From positions 504,596 through 568,595 of the forward strand of contig NZ_VTUY01000004.1 of assembly GCF_008364765.1 (NCBI RefSeq): a DNA stretch of 64,000 nucleotides. Direction: 5' to 3'. The position numbers and the translations under genes are program-made. This DNA comes from Bacillus sp. CH30_1T (GTDB lineage: Bacteria > Bacillota > Bacilli > Bacillales > Bacillaceae_B). Position 1 is the stretch's first letter. Each line of letters begins with the position of its first letter. Under the pieces are notes generated by a model. It made no database searches, was not told the origin of the DNA, and worked only from the letters and a program-made list of their open reading frames with translations. Positions 35,542 through 44,578 of this stretch are shown piece after piece.

Positions 35542-36073
35542 ATGAGAAATATTCATGATAAGAATACATGGCCAGATTGGCTACTGAGACAATAGACATT
35601 GTTGAACCGAATCCAAGATGGATCAAAAAAAGGTGAGAATGAAAAAGCGTTACTTCTAGATATTCTTTCTCGTTCAGATATAACTGAAATTCAACATTAT
35701 GCAAGTACATCTATTCCGAATTTACCATCGAAACCAATTATCGCTTTAATGGCTAAAACTGATTCATTTGAAACGGTAGAAGACATAGCTTCATTGTTGG
35801 TTGATTACAATCGGTATTTTGTACATCCTGATTTAGATCAACGCCCGTGGCAAAAGTTCTTTGTGAAAGTAACTAACGACCATTGGTTATTTGTTTATTT
35901 AGTAACTACGATTCTATTCTTGTTGCTGAAGGGTATGACTCCGTAAGCAAGGAATACTATTATCGCCCAATCGGTGAGGCATTGAATTTAAAGAATTAAG
36001 CTCTGATGTATTAATAAGAGAAATTCAAGACGAAATAAAGGCAAGCATAACTAATCTAGGACTTAGTAAATAG
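35542..36073 (+). pseudogene. Unknown gene broken by a stop and frameshifts
   Basis: From ATG 35542 (GGGTGAG upstream) the frame reads MRNIHDKNTWPDWLLRQ, then TAG at 35593, then continues in the same frame for 115 codons (TLLNRIQDGSKKGENEKALL, ILSRSDITEIQHYASTSIPN). Later parts resume in other frames: EGYDSVSKEYYYRPIGEAL near 35940 and LSSDVLIREIQDEIKASITN to a stop at 36073. The whole would be ~177 residues. I do not recognise the family. Confidence 0.5.
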
Positions 36074-36237
36074 AAAATCCAATAAGTTTTGAAATAAAAA
36101 CATGATTAATATAGCGATAGAATAAGTAAAATCCTTACTATGTAGTAAGGCAAATTGAACTGTTTTCACCGCTAAAAAGGTTGTCACCTTTAATAATGCT
36201 AAAAGTTAAGAGTATCTATAATTGCACAGATATACCT

Positions 36238-36339
36238 TCAATTCAACTGTTTGCACAAGTAATAGTGTGAGAATCCTTTTGGAAAATTCTCCAGTTTCCC
36301 TATCTCCTTAAATCCGAGCTTATTCCCATTCACCTCAAA
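36238..36339 (-). pseudogene. GNAT acetyltransferase, C-terminal remnant
   Basis: A minus-strand stretch of 33 codons reads FEVNGNKLGFKEIGKLENFP then KGFSHYYLCKQLN-stop. NGNKLGFKEIGKLENFPKG and YYL.K.L are the typical last strands of a GNAT protein. No upstream part remains. The surrounding 36074-36533 has no other recognisable feature. Confidence 0.5.
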
Positions 36340-36533
36340 TTATTTATAGTAAATAGCATAACCACAAAGCAAATGCTTTTCAACATATGATAAATGTTGA
36401 ACCAAGAGTTACTTAGTCAAGATTCATATAAAAGGGTATTAATATCTAAATCTGTTGCCCTTTTCATCTATATACATATAATTGTGAATTTGGAACATAA
36501 TGTAGACATACATGAAGAGTAAGGAGAGATTCT

Positions 36534-36680
36534 ATGAATAGTCCTAAAGAACCCATAAAAGGTATTTTAGGGGTAGATGTCAGAAGCAGGCATAAAATAA
36601 ATGAAGAGAGTCTAGACAAGTGCTTTCATAACCCAATTATTCATAAGCAAATTAAAGGGGATAAAGTATATGTACATTAA
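36534..36680 (+). CDS. Small hypothetical protein
   Basis: A 48-codon frame, ATG 36534 behind AAGGAGAG at a good distance, product starting MNSPKEPIKGILGVDVRSRH and ending KGDKVYVH. It is charged, without a membrane helix or signal. The good ribosome binding site argues for expression, but the region is full of gene remnants, so it may be the N-terminus of a truncated gene. No family recognised. Confidence 0.35.
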   Translation: MNSPKEPIKGILGVDVRSRHKINEESLDKCFHNPIIHKQIKGDKVYVH

Positions 36681-37101
36681 ACTTAGATAGAATTTGGTCT
36701 AATCCTTAGTTAAAGGGTTTTAAATCCAATCACGGGAATGGGTTGTACATTTACAAGGGGAAAATCGAAATTTCACATAAGTTTAGAAATATAGTTTTGG
36801 GAGTTTTGTAATTTAGTCATTAAATATAAATATTTTGAAAGGAATACGATAATCTTATTACTTTATCGAGAGCAAAAAAGAAGATAATTTTGCTATGACT
36901 CTAATATTATCTTGATATCGAGTCTTCCAGAAAAGGGTGCGATTGTGGAGTAACACAGACTGAAAATGATTAAACTTTTTTATAAAACCGAATCTTAAAT
37001 TTGATAGATAAGAATACATTTTGATCAATCTCTTTTCAAAATGTATTCTTTTTAATTATCGTAAAATACCGGTTTATGGGTGTTTTTGATCAAACTTTAT
37101 T
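36681..37101. other. AT-rich region with one family 2 repeat
   Basis: 421 bp without a recognisable gene. A repeat copy lies at 36921-36954 (TCTTCCAGAAAAGGGTGCGA then TTGTGGAGTAAC). Confidence 0.4.
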
Positions 37102-37296
37102 TCAAAGCAACATTAAAAAGGCGTTGATCCCAGCTCTAGTTGTAATATGTACGTCCATGGCCAAGTCCGCTTCATGATGGCCTCCCTCGATATACAATTT
37201 TCCGTTCACCATATTAATGCCGTTCAGTTCGACGAAAGGCATGAAAAAGCGATATTTGATGCGCTTTATCGAGAACGTTGTTTCTGTGCAACTCAA
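37102..37296 (-). pseudogene. Gene fragment of unknown family
   Basis: The minus-strand frame contains a protein-like tail, LNGINMVNGKLYIEGGHHEA then DLAMDVHITTRAGINAFLML, ending at TAA-like stop 37102. It has no ribosome binding site and no beginning, so it is probably the C-terminus of a lost gene. I cannot name the family with confidence. Confidence 0.35.
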
Positions 37297-37314
37297 GTAA
37301 ATATCAATAGATTG

Positions 37315-37373
37315 GTGACATAAACGGTTGAATATGATAAAATTTGACCGCGGTCATAATTTGACTATAGTCA
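37315..37373 (+). promoter_or_regulatory. tetR promoter with two tandem operators
   Basis: GTGACA (37315-37320), 17-bp spacer, TAAAAT (37338-37343). Directly downstream lie two palindromes of the same design, TGACCGCGGTCA (37345-37356) and TGACTATAGTCA (37362-37373), 17 bp apart and each flanked by ATT and TAAT. They fit a tandem binding site for the TetR protein encoded next. Confidence 0.7.
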
Positions 37374-37394
37374 TAATTTTATGGGGGGATTCAT

Positions 37395-37988
37395 GTGCTA
37401 CGAGAATCTAGAAAAAAAGATTTAAAAGAGAGAATTTTTTTCGAAGCTATTCGTTTGTTTTCTGAAAAAGGAATAGACGAAGTTAGTGTATCTGAAATTA
37501 CTAAAGCATGTGGGATTGCAAAAGGGACATTTTACAATTATTTTTCTACTAAGGAATCTGTTCTTTTATACTTTGGACAATTGCAAATGGAACGGATAAC
37601 CATTATCCAAGAGAGTTCACAAATGGATGTAAAACAGAAAATCATCACATTATTTACTCGTTTAACGACAATGTATAAGGAATACCCAAAATTAATGAAA
37701 TTTGCTGTAGCCGAAGTGTTCAAATCCTCGGGGATTATTGATGATGAAATGAATGCGATTCTACAACTTAAAGACCTATTAATGAAATTATTAAAGGAAG
37801 AAATAGAACGTGAACAAATTAAAGTTCATGGCGAACTTGAAGACATCGCATGTATTCTCTTAGGAACTTACTTTACATCGGTAATTATGTGGGTATATGA
37901 TGAACAATCCACAACTACACTTCTTCAAAGTGTGAACCGAAGAATTTCACTGATTCTTGAACAATTTATAATGAATATGGAGGATTAA
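37395..37988 (+). CDS. TetR-family regulator of the DUF3995-monooxygenase unit
   Basis: A 197-residue TetR/AcrR protein: helix-turn-helix GIDEVSVSEITKACGIAKGT followed by FYNYFSTKESVLLYF (residues ~25-60), then a helical ligand domain (LFTRLTTMYKEYPKLMKFAV). GTG 37395 follows GGGGGGA. The stop codon is 2 bp before the DUF3995 gene, and the FAD monooxygenase follows, so the three form an operon. Two tandem TGAC-N4-GTCA palindromes in front suggest autorepression; a hydrophobic or aromatic inducer that is a monooxygenase substrate would be usual for the class. Confidence 0.87.
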   Translation: MLRESRKKDLKERIFFEAIRLFSEKGIDEVSVSEITKACGIAKGTFYNYFSTKESVLLYFGQLQMERITIIQESSQMDVKQKIITLFTRLTTMYKEYPKLMKFAVAEVFKSSGIIDDEMNAILQLKDLLMKLLKEEIEREQIKVHGELEDIACILLGTYFTSVIMWVYDEQSTTTLLQSVNRRISLILEQFIMNMED

Positions 37989-37990
37989 CT

Positions 37991-38413
37991 ATGATGATAC
38001 TCCAAATCATTTCGTGTTTAATACTGTTTTTCCTGACCTTTATTCATGTTTATTGGGCATTTGGAGGAACAAAAGGAATAAGTGCCGTCATTCCTCAAGA
38101 TAATCATAATCAGTACAAGTTTAACCCTGGGAAATGGGGAACACTTTTGGTAGCTGTTTGCCTTTTTAGTTCATGCTTAGTTTTAGGAATTCAGAGCTCC
38201 CTTATCCCATTTATAAAACAATCAAAACTAGTTCATATCCTTTGTTTTTTTTGTTTCCTCGTTTTTGGTCTTAGAGCAATGGGTGACTTTAATTATGTAG
38301 GTTTATTTAAAAAAAGACGAAAAACTTCTTTTTCTAAAATGGATACGATTGCCTATACTCCACTTTGTCTGTTTCTTAGTTTTATATTTATTTATGTCTT
38401 TATGACAAAATAG
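37991..38413 (+). CDS. DUF3995-like membrane protein
   Basis: A 140-residue protein with four helices: LQIISCLILFFLTFIHVYWA opens it, GTLLVAVCLFSSCLVLGIQS is the second, then HILCFFCFLVFGLRAMGDFNYVG and a last helix ending IFIYVFMTK. HVYWAFGG near the first helix end and GDFNYVG after the third fit DUF3995; function unknown. It is the middle gene of the TetR-controlled operon, with AGGATTAACT upstream and 14 bp to the monooxygenase. Confidence 0.7.
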   Translation: MMILQIISCLILFFLTFIHVYWAFGGTKGISAVIPQDNHNQYKFNPGKWGTLLVAVCLFSSCLVLGIQSSLIPFIKQSKLVHILCFFCFLVFGLRAMGDFNYVGLFKKRRKTSFSKMDTIAYTPLCLFLSFIFIYVFMTK

Positions 38414-38427
38414 GAAGGAATCTGTAT

Positions 38428-39555
38428 ATGAAAAAAGTAATTATTTTAGGTGGTGGAATCGCTGGATTATGTACAGCCATAGCACTTCACCGAATTGGAA
38501 TGAATGTACAAGTATTTGAGAAGGCAACACAACTAAAGACCGCAGGAGCAGGGATTATTTTAGCACCAAACGTCATTCGAATCTTTGAAGAGTGGGGGAT
38601 TACACATCAACTGAAAAAACAGGGTCAGTTCATCAATCGTTTTGTTATCTCCTCTGATAAAGGGAAAAGCTTATCAAAGCTTAATGAAAATCAATTTCCT
38701 GAAAAAACAATTGCTATTCACCGTGCAGATTTACATAATATTCTTCTACAGGAATTAAAGTCAGTCCCTGTTTATTTTGGAAAAAAAGCTGTTAAATGTC
38801 ATCAACATCCGCATGGAGTCACCGTTTTATTGAATGATGGTGAAGAAGTCACAGGGGACATGTTAATTGCGGCAGATGGAATTCATTCTGTAATTCGAAA
38901 GCAATTGCTTCCGAATATATCGCTTCGTTATGCAGGCTATACTTGTTGGCGAGGAGTTACTCTACTAGAAAACCACATGAAATTATCCGCCGAACTTCAT
39001 GAAATATGGGGACCGAATGGACGCTTCGGTTATTTACCGATCTCTAAAACAAAGGCATACTGGTACATGCTTATTAACACCCAGCCAAATAATCGCCACA
39101 TATCCAATTATATTGTTTCAGATTTGATCGAACGGCTAAAAAACTATCCCCAGCAGGTAACCGACCTATTAAAGCTTTCCGAAAATCATCATGTCCTCAA
39201 ACACGATATTTATGATATTCCTACAATTGATCAATATGTTTTTGACAATATCGCTCTTGTTGGGGACGCAGCACATGCTATGACACCAAATTTAGGACAA
39301 GGGGCATGTCAAGGAATTGAAGATGCCTACATTTTAGGAATGTCCCTATCCGAACATCCGGATAGTGGATTACAAGAGTATCAGAAAAAGAGAGTATATA
39401 GAGCAAATAAAATCAGCGCCATTTCCAAACGAGTAGGTGTAATGGCGCAATTCGAACACCCTTTCCTTTGTCATATCCGAAATTTAATGATGAAAACAAC
39501 TCCTCAAGCTTTTTACCAAAAGCAAAATCAATATATATTTGATTATCACTATTAA
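38428..39555 (+). CDS. FAD-dependent monooxygenase
   Basis: A 375-residue class A flavoprotein monooxygenase (PHBH/TetX/YetM-like). Motifs: FAD-binding GGGIAGLCTAIALHRIG (residues 8-24), the DG motif region MLIAADGIHSVIRKQLLP (~150-166) and GDAAHAMTPNLGQGACQGIE (~280-299), which binds the FAD ribityl chain. Such enzymes hydroxylate aromatic or polyketide compounds, including some antibiotics; the substrate is unknown. GGAAGGAAT precedes the ATG. Last gene of the TetR operon; gene order regulator then YetM-like enzyme recalls B. subtilis yetL-yetM, though that regulator is MarR-type. Confidence 0.85.
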   Translation: MKKVIILGGGIAGLCTAIALHRIGMNVQVFEKATQLKTAGAGIILAPNVIRIFEEWGITHQLKKQGQFINRFVISSDKGKSLSKLNENQFPEKTIAIHRADLHNILLQELKSVPVYFGKKAVKCHQHPHGVTVLLNDGEEVTGDMLIAADGIHSVIRKQLLPNISLRYAGYTCWRGVTLLENHMKLSAELHEIWGPNGRFGYLPISKTKAYWYMLINTQPNNRHISNYIVSDLIERLKNYPQQVTDLLKLSENHHVLKHDIYDIPTIDQYVFDNIALVGDAAHAMTPNLGQGACQGIEDAYILGMSLSEHPDSGLQEYQKKRVYRANKISAISKRVGVMAQFEHPFLCHIRNLMMKTTPQAFYQKQNQYIFDYHY

Positions 39556-39709
39556 TAACGTACTTGAGTCTTGCAAATTTAATTATCTAATCCATGAAAA
39601 GATCAGTATTCATAACGATAATTCGAATTATCGATTCTAAACCTTAAAGTCAAGTTTTTTTTGAAATTTTATATTTATATATAAATGATATCTTAAAGGA
39701 GGTTTAAAA

Positions 39710-40303
39710 ATGCAACAGCGTACAGTTGGTATTTTACTATTTAACGATGTAGAAGTATTAGATTTTGCAGGACCATTTGAAGTTTTTTCTATAGCGACTT
39801 TTTCTAATTCAAATGAAAAGCCGTTTATTGTCAAAACAATATCAGAAAATGGAGACTTAGTTACTGCAAGGAATGGTTTGAAAGTTTTTCCTGATTTTAG
39901 TTTCGCTAACCATCCTTTATTAGATATTGTGATTATTCCTGGGGGGTATGGAGCTGAACAGATTGAAATAAACAATCCTAGTATCATTGAATGGATTAAA
40001 GCCCAGCAATCAAGAACAGAGTTTCTGACTTCAGTCTGTACTGGTGCGCTGCTTCTTGCAAAAGCAGGAATTCTAGATGGAAGAAAAGCGACAACGCATT
40101 GGATGGATATTGATCGATTAAAACATGAATTTCCTAAAGTATTAGTCCAGCGTGATGTTAAATATGTCGATGAAGGATCAATTATAACATCTGGAGGAAT
40201 TTCAGCAGGAATTAATATGTCGTTTCATCTGATATCTCTACTGCATGGAAAAGATGTAGCTGTAGAGACAGCAAAACGAATGGAGTATGAAATTAAGTTG
40301 TAA
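39710..40303 (+). CDS. DJ-1/PfpI family protein, isonitrile-hydratase-like
   Basis: A 197-residue protein of the DJ-1/PfpI fold. VGILLFNDVEVLDFAGPFEV is the characteristic N-terminus of the GATase1_AraC-type/isonitrile hydratase subgroup, FIIPGGYGAEQ-like sequence follows, and the nucleophile cysteine lies in TSVCTGALLLAKAG (~107-120), with ATTHWMDIDRL and the late SGGISAGINMSFHLI. Unlike GATase1_AraC regulators it lacks a C-terminal helix-turn-helix, so it is an enzyme. AAAGGAGGT gives a strong start. Single gene. Confidence 0.82.
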   Translation: MQQRTVGILLFNDVEVLDFAGPFEVFSIATFSNSNEKPFIVKTISENGDLVTARNGLKVFPDFSFANHPLLDIVIIPGGYGAEQIEINNPSIIEWIKAQQSRTEFLTSVCTGALLLAKAGILDGRKATTHWMDIDRLKHEFPKVLVQRDVKYVDEGSIITSGGISAGINMSFHLISLLHGKDVAVETAKRMEYEIKL

Positions 40304-40570
40304 TTTTCCACTAACTAATGAAAGAAGGATGATACTTCTGTGTGGTTAGGTTCTTTTGTGCTATCAGAAACATCAACTTCGTTATTAACGATCTCTCGCA
40401 GTAGGATCGCTATTCTGGGATAAGGAAAGGTGCTTATTTCAGTTTAAAGGCTATATTCTTGAATGAGAGAAGGAATTATTAGAGAGTAAATCGAAGCTTT
40501 AAGTTATTCATTTAAAACGTGGAGTTAGTTGTACAAGTTCATAAGGTGGTATTAAAATGAGGTGTTATCA

Positions 40571-41037
40571 ATGATATTAGTGAGTTCTTGTTTAGCAGGG
40601 TTACAGGTAAGATATAACGGTACGCATAGTTTAGATCTTAAGATCAGTAAACTAATAGAAGAGAATAAGGCAATACCTGTATGCCCGGAATTGCTTGGTG
40701 GATTTTCAACCTCAGAGAACCTGCTGAAATAATAGGTGGTAACGGGGATGATGTATTAGATGGGAAAGCTAAAGTAGTCGAGAAGTCAGGTAGAGACGTT
40801 ACGGAATTATACATAGAAGGAGCTTACACTACTTTAAAAAAAGCTAAAAATGTTAATGCAACAGTAGTTGTTCTTAAGGAGTATAGTCCATCCTGTGGAA
40901 GTTCAATGATTTATAATGGTGAATTTATAGGGGAGAAAATTGCTGGGAATGGAGTTACAACTGCTTTTTTAAAAAGAAACGGTTTACAAGTAATTTCAGA
41001 AGAACAATTTGCCGATTATTTCGATAAGATAATATAA
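40571..41037 (+). pseudogene. DUF523 protein, one frameshift
   Basis: ATG 40571 (GAGGTG upstream) reads MILVSSCLAGLQVRYNGTHS and VCPELLGGFST, then the frame shifts by one base near 40714 and goes on as REPAEIIGGNGDDVLDGKAK, KEYSPSCGSSMIYNGEF and GVTTAFLKRNGLQVISEEQF. The two parts together make a full-length DUF523 protein (~155 residues, conserved cysteines in SSCLAG and SPSCGSS, function unknown). One nucleotide is missing; everything else is conserved, so the lesion is recent or a sequence error. The preceding 40304-40570 shows no gene. Confidence 0.75.
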
Positions 41038-41535
41038 TATAACTTATCTTCAAATAATGGACGAGATTCTTGTATGAGTATTTTTAAATGACTGTATTGC
41101 TAAAGTACCTAAAATATTCTTATTTAACAACTTTATTTTACCCCTATCCAAAACAGGACGGGGATATGTGTGTTGGCAGTATTAAACTTAAACAACTTAT
41201 TATAACCGTGACATTTCCTTATTGCGGGTGATAATAGCATCGCTGGTACTACCCCCTCCTTGTTGTTGTCTTACCTGCAATGATCAAGCCTAAAATGATT
41301 TTGAGAGTTGGTATGAAGGAACCCTTTTGAACAATAGTAGGGTGATACACATAGAAGTTATTAAATTTATGGGTGTCATCAAGACATTTTTATAGTTGTA
41401 GATTTAATATTAAAAAAAGAATGGTGTGGCAGTTTTTTAATCTACCATGACACTTTTTATTAGTCAATATCTTACAAGAGAGCCTTAATCAAATGTGTTA
41501 CACTAACTATCAGAAATCAAAAGGAGGTTGTTCGT
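41038..41535. other. Non-coding stretch
   Basis: 498 AT-rich bases without a recognisable gene, repeat or strong hairpin; presumably decayed DNA. AAAGGAGGT just before 41536 belongs to the AraC-family gene. Confidence 0.4.
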
Positions 41536-42363
41536 ATGGGACAAGAAGAAAGAACGGTACGTTTTGATCATGATTTACAAATAGAAGCTTATCGTTTTGA
41601 AGGAATCATGCAAAAGTTTCCGAACCACTTCCATGAATATTATGTGATTGGGTTTATAGAGAGTGGACAAAGACGATTATCTTGTAAGAACAAAGAATAT
41701 GTAATAGGTACCGGTGATATTATATTTTTTAACCCTCTGGACAATCATGCCTGTGAATCAATTGACAACCAAACATTAGACTATCGCTGCTTGAATATCA
41801 AGCCTGAAATCATGCGAAAAGTTACAAAAGAGATTACAGGGCAAGATTATCTTCCTTCCTTTACTTCTCCTGTTGCCTATCATAGTGAACAAGCTCAATT
41901 GTTGCATAATCTTCACCAGATGATTATGGATGATGAAATATCAGATTTTGAGAAAGAAGAAACTTTTTATTTTCTTATTCAACAGCTTATTGAAGAATAT
42001 ACCGAAGCCATCGAAGATACAGAACCGAGAGCTATTAAACAAGAAGTTGAAAATGTCTGTCACTACATAGAAGTACATTATACAGAACATATTGCTTTAG
42101 ATGATTTAGCAAAAATAGCTAATATGAACAAATATTCTTTGTTACGCTCATTTACCCGGATTCGGGGGATTACCCCGTATCGTTACTTACAAACGGTACG
42201 TATTAATGAAGCAAAGAAACGATTGGAACAGGGGGTAAAACCACTTGATGCGGCAATAGGGACGGGTTTTGTAGATCAAAGCCATTTTAGTAATTTCTTT
42301 ATGGAATTTATTGGATTAACACCCGGACAATACAGGGATATTTTTATTCAGAATGATAAATGA
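41536..42363 (+). CDS. AraC-family regulator with cupin domain
   Basis: A 275-residue regulator. The N-terminal cupin (FPNHFHEYYVIGFIESGQRR, CKNKEYVIGTGDIIFFNPLD) senses a small ligand; the C-terminal pair of helix-turn-helix motifs is IALDDLAKIANMNKYSLLRS and the second with GTGFVDQSHFSNFFMEFIGL then TPGQYR. Such AraC proteins often stand beside amino-acid exporters of the LysE type; none is present here. The next gene on the strand, 143 bp on, is a proline dehydrogenase, a possible but unproven target. Confidence 0.85.
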   Translation: MGQEERTVRFDHDLQIEAYRFEGIMQKFPNHFHEYYVIGFIESGQRRLSCKNKEYVIGTGDIIFFNPLDNHACESIDNQTLDYRCLNIKPEIMRKVTKEITGQDYLPSFTSPVAYHSEQAQLLHNLHQMIMDDEISDFEKEETFYFLIQQLIEEYTEAIEDTEPRAIKQEVENVCHYIEVHYTEHIALDDLAKIANMNKYSLLRSFTRIRGITPYRYLQTVRINEAKKRLEQGVKPLDAAIGTGFVDQSHFSNFFMEFIGLTPGQYRDIFIQNDK

Positions 42364-42506
42364 TCTGCTTTAATAATTTCCCACATTTATTACCATTTTC
42401 ATTTGGGATTCAGCTCAAATATAGGAGTTTGATTTTCGTGGGTGAAAAGTCATCATCGGAAAAACGTAATCCCAAATAAGATAAAAAATAAGGATGTGAT
42501 TATTTT

Positions 42507-43469
42507 ATGCTTAATGAAGAAATTCGCTTTTCCAAAGCTCTAAAATCGATTGCTAGAAATCAAGAACTAAAATCCTATTTTCAAAATTCAAAAGAACTTT
42601 TCCCGATTTTTATTAAAGGTGCTAACCGATTTGTGGCTGGAGAAACACGTACGGAAGGGCTAGAGCGTGTTATAAACCTATATAACAAAGGGTATCAGGT
42701 TTCATTAGAATTTATTGGCGAAAATACAACATCCGAAGAAGAATGTATGCTTACCAAAAATGAATTCAAAGAATTAATAAAAGATCTCGGGAATAATCAA
42801 ATGAAGGCTACCGTATCATTTGATCTTTCTCATATCGGAATGATGATTTCTGATGCAGTAGCATTTACTAATTTAGAAGAATTAGCAAAAGAAGCACAAA
42901 AACATAATATTCAACTTATGATAAGTATGGAAGAATCACAAAAAACAGATGAAATTTTATCACTATATAAAAGGATATCAAATTTATTCTCAAATGTTGG
43001 GATAACATTACAAGTTCATTTGAAGCGTTCATCTATTGACCTAAATGATCTATTGAAAACCTCGGGTAGAATACGTTTAGTAAAGGGGGCTTATCAAGAG
43101 TCTGAAGGTACATATATCCCAAGATCCGAAGAGTTAAATAAACGGTATATAGAATTTGTATCTATGTGTATAGATAGTAATCATCCATTGTCTGTCGCTA
43201 CACATGATGAAAATATATTGATGGACCTAAAAGCAAAAGGATTTCTTTATAGTTCGAATGTTGAAGTTGAGATGTTGGATGGGGTTCGACCTGACCTATT
43301 AAGATTTTTAAAGGAGGATAATATCCAGGCTAAAGTTTATGTAACATATGGTAGTGAGTGGTATTTATATTTAGTTCATCGTATTGCTGAATATCCTCCG
43401 AATATTTATACTTTTATTTCAGATATAATTGAACAAAATACTGATAGAGAAAAAATACATACTAAATAA
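42507..43469 (+). CDS. Proline dehydrogenase family protein
   Basis: A 320-residue protein of the PRODH fold. GANRFVAGETRTEGLERVIN, VSLEFIGENTTSEEE, KATVSFDLSHIGM, RLVKGAYQESEGTYI, SVATHDENILMDL, EVEMLDGVRPDLLRFL and YVTYGSEWYLYLVHRIAEYP correspond to the conserved FAD- and proline-binding segments (canonical YVPYGxxWYPYxxRRLAERP is diverged). Length equals the monofunctional Gram-positive PutB/FadM type that oxidises proline to pyrroline-5-carboxylate. No pyrroline-5-carboxylate dehydrogenase is adjacent. GGATGTGA precedes the ATG. Substitutions in the signature leave room for a related substrate. Confidence 0.8.
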   Translation: MLNEEIRFSKALKSIARNQELKSYFQNSKELFPIFIKGANRFVAGETRTEGLERVINLYNKGYQVSLEFIGENTTSEEECMLTKNEFKELIKDLGNNQMKATVSFDLSHIGMMISDAVAFTNLEELAKEAQKHNIQLMISMEESQKTDEILSLYKRISNLFSNVGITLQVHLKRSSIDLNDLLKTSGRIRLVKGAYQESEGTYIPRSEELNKRYIEFVSMCIDSNHPLSVATHDENILMDLKAKGFLYSSNVEVEMLDGVRPDLLRFLKEDNIQAKVYVTYGSEWYLYLVHRIAEYPPNIYTFISDIIEQNTDREKIHTK

Positions 43470-43504
43470 TGAAATATTATTTTCTAATGTTTCCTATAAT
43501 TTAG

Positions 43505-43581
43505 TATCTTCAACAATTGGGCGCTTTTCTGAAATAAGGAAAGTGTCTTTCTTCATGAAAAGGGCCAGATTGTGGAATAAC
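43505..43581. repeat. Two copies of transposon repeat family 2
   Basis: TATCTTCAACAATTGGGCGC (43505) and TTTCTTCATGAAAAGGGCCA with GATTGTGGAATAAC (43548-43581) stand side by side. The rest of 43470-43825 is AT-rich without a gene. Confidence 0.5.
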
Positions 43582-43825
43582 TCTAAAAAAGAAAATTGTG
43601 TATTAAGGTTAAATTATATAGAAAAGATTGTGAAGGAATGTACTTAAAGGAACTAGCATGTTAGTTGAAGAAATAATTAATTATAAAAGATAAGTTTTTC
43701 TTATAGAGATTAATAAAAACAATAAATTTTTTTATACTTTTTATTCAAGTACAATTAAGTTATAAGTTATAAGTTATACGGTTAGGCGTTGTGTATTTAA
43801 TACAACTAGATGAAAGGAAGATTAG

Positions 43826-44445
43826 ATGTATTTTGAATTAGACCAATCTCTATTAATTATTTTGATTGTCTTTGGATTTTTAGCTTCATTTATTGATTCA
43901 GTTGTAGGAGGCGGTGGACTGATTGCATTACCTGCATTATTATTTACAGGGCTGAGCCCAGCATCAGCAGTTGCTACGAATAAATTAGTAGGGACTATGG
44001 GCTCTTTAACGAGTACATTTATGTTTTATCGTTCTGGCAAACTCGATTTAAAATCAATATATAAATTTTTTCCACTCGTTATTATTGGCTCAATGCTAGG
44101 TGCGTGGACTGTCCATTTAATGGACCCTGAAGTTCTTAAGCCGTTGATGTTGGTAATGCTCGCTGCTGTTGCAGTTTACACCATTTTTAAGAAAGATTGG
44201 GGTGGCATCTCGACCTATAAAAAATTGTCCATCGAAACTTCATTATTTTTATGGTTTTAATCTTTGCTATTGGTTTTTATGATGGATTTCTTGGTCCTGG
44301 AACAGGTTCATTTTTAATGTTTGCTTTTTTAATGATTGGATTTAAAAGAGGAAGTGGTTATGTACGTGCATTGTTTATTGCTGTAACCTTTATACTATTA
44401 GCGAAAAATATACATGATCTTATCAATTTACACTCTCTTCCCTAA
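43826..44445 (+). pseudogene. TSUP (TauE/SafE) transporter, frameshift and internal deletion
   Basis: The first frame (ATG 43826, GAAAGGAAG upstream) gives LASFIDSVVGGGGLIALPAL, SAVATNKLVGTMGSLTSTFM and two further helices, typical for the first half of a TSUP anion exporter. Near 44250 the frame shifts and continues with [20 protein letters not shown], the start of the second half. After MIGF the sequence jumps to [20 protein letters not shown], the last helix, so about 60 residues are missing. A TSUP protein has ~255 residues; this locus is inactive. Confidence 0.75.
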
Positions 44446-44578
44446 AAGGTTTATTAAATAGAAATCGTTTTGGTAAACGATTGAGCTTATTAAAGAGGTA
44501 CAGAATTATCCTATAAAAAGGGAAGACTATTATGTTCCCTGCATTACTTATTTTATAGAGAAGACAAAGGAGAGGATT

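Noticed and set aside
35542-36073. In-frame TAG at 35593 as a possible recoding site
   Set aside because: The gene has further frameshifts downstream and no pyrrolysine system is visible, so decay explains it better.
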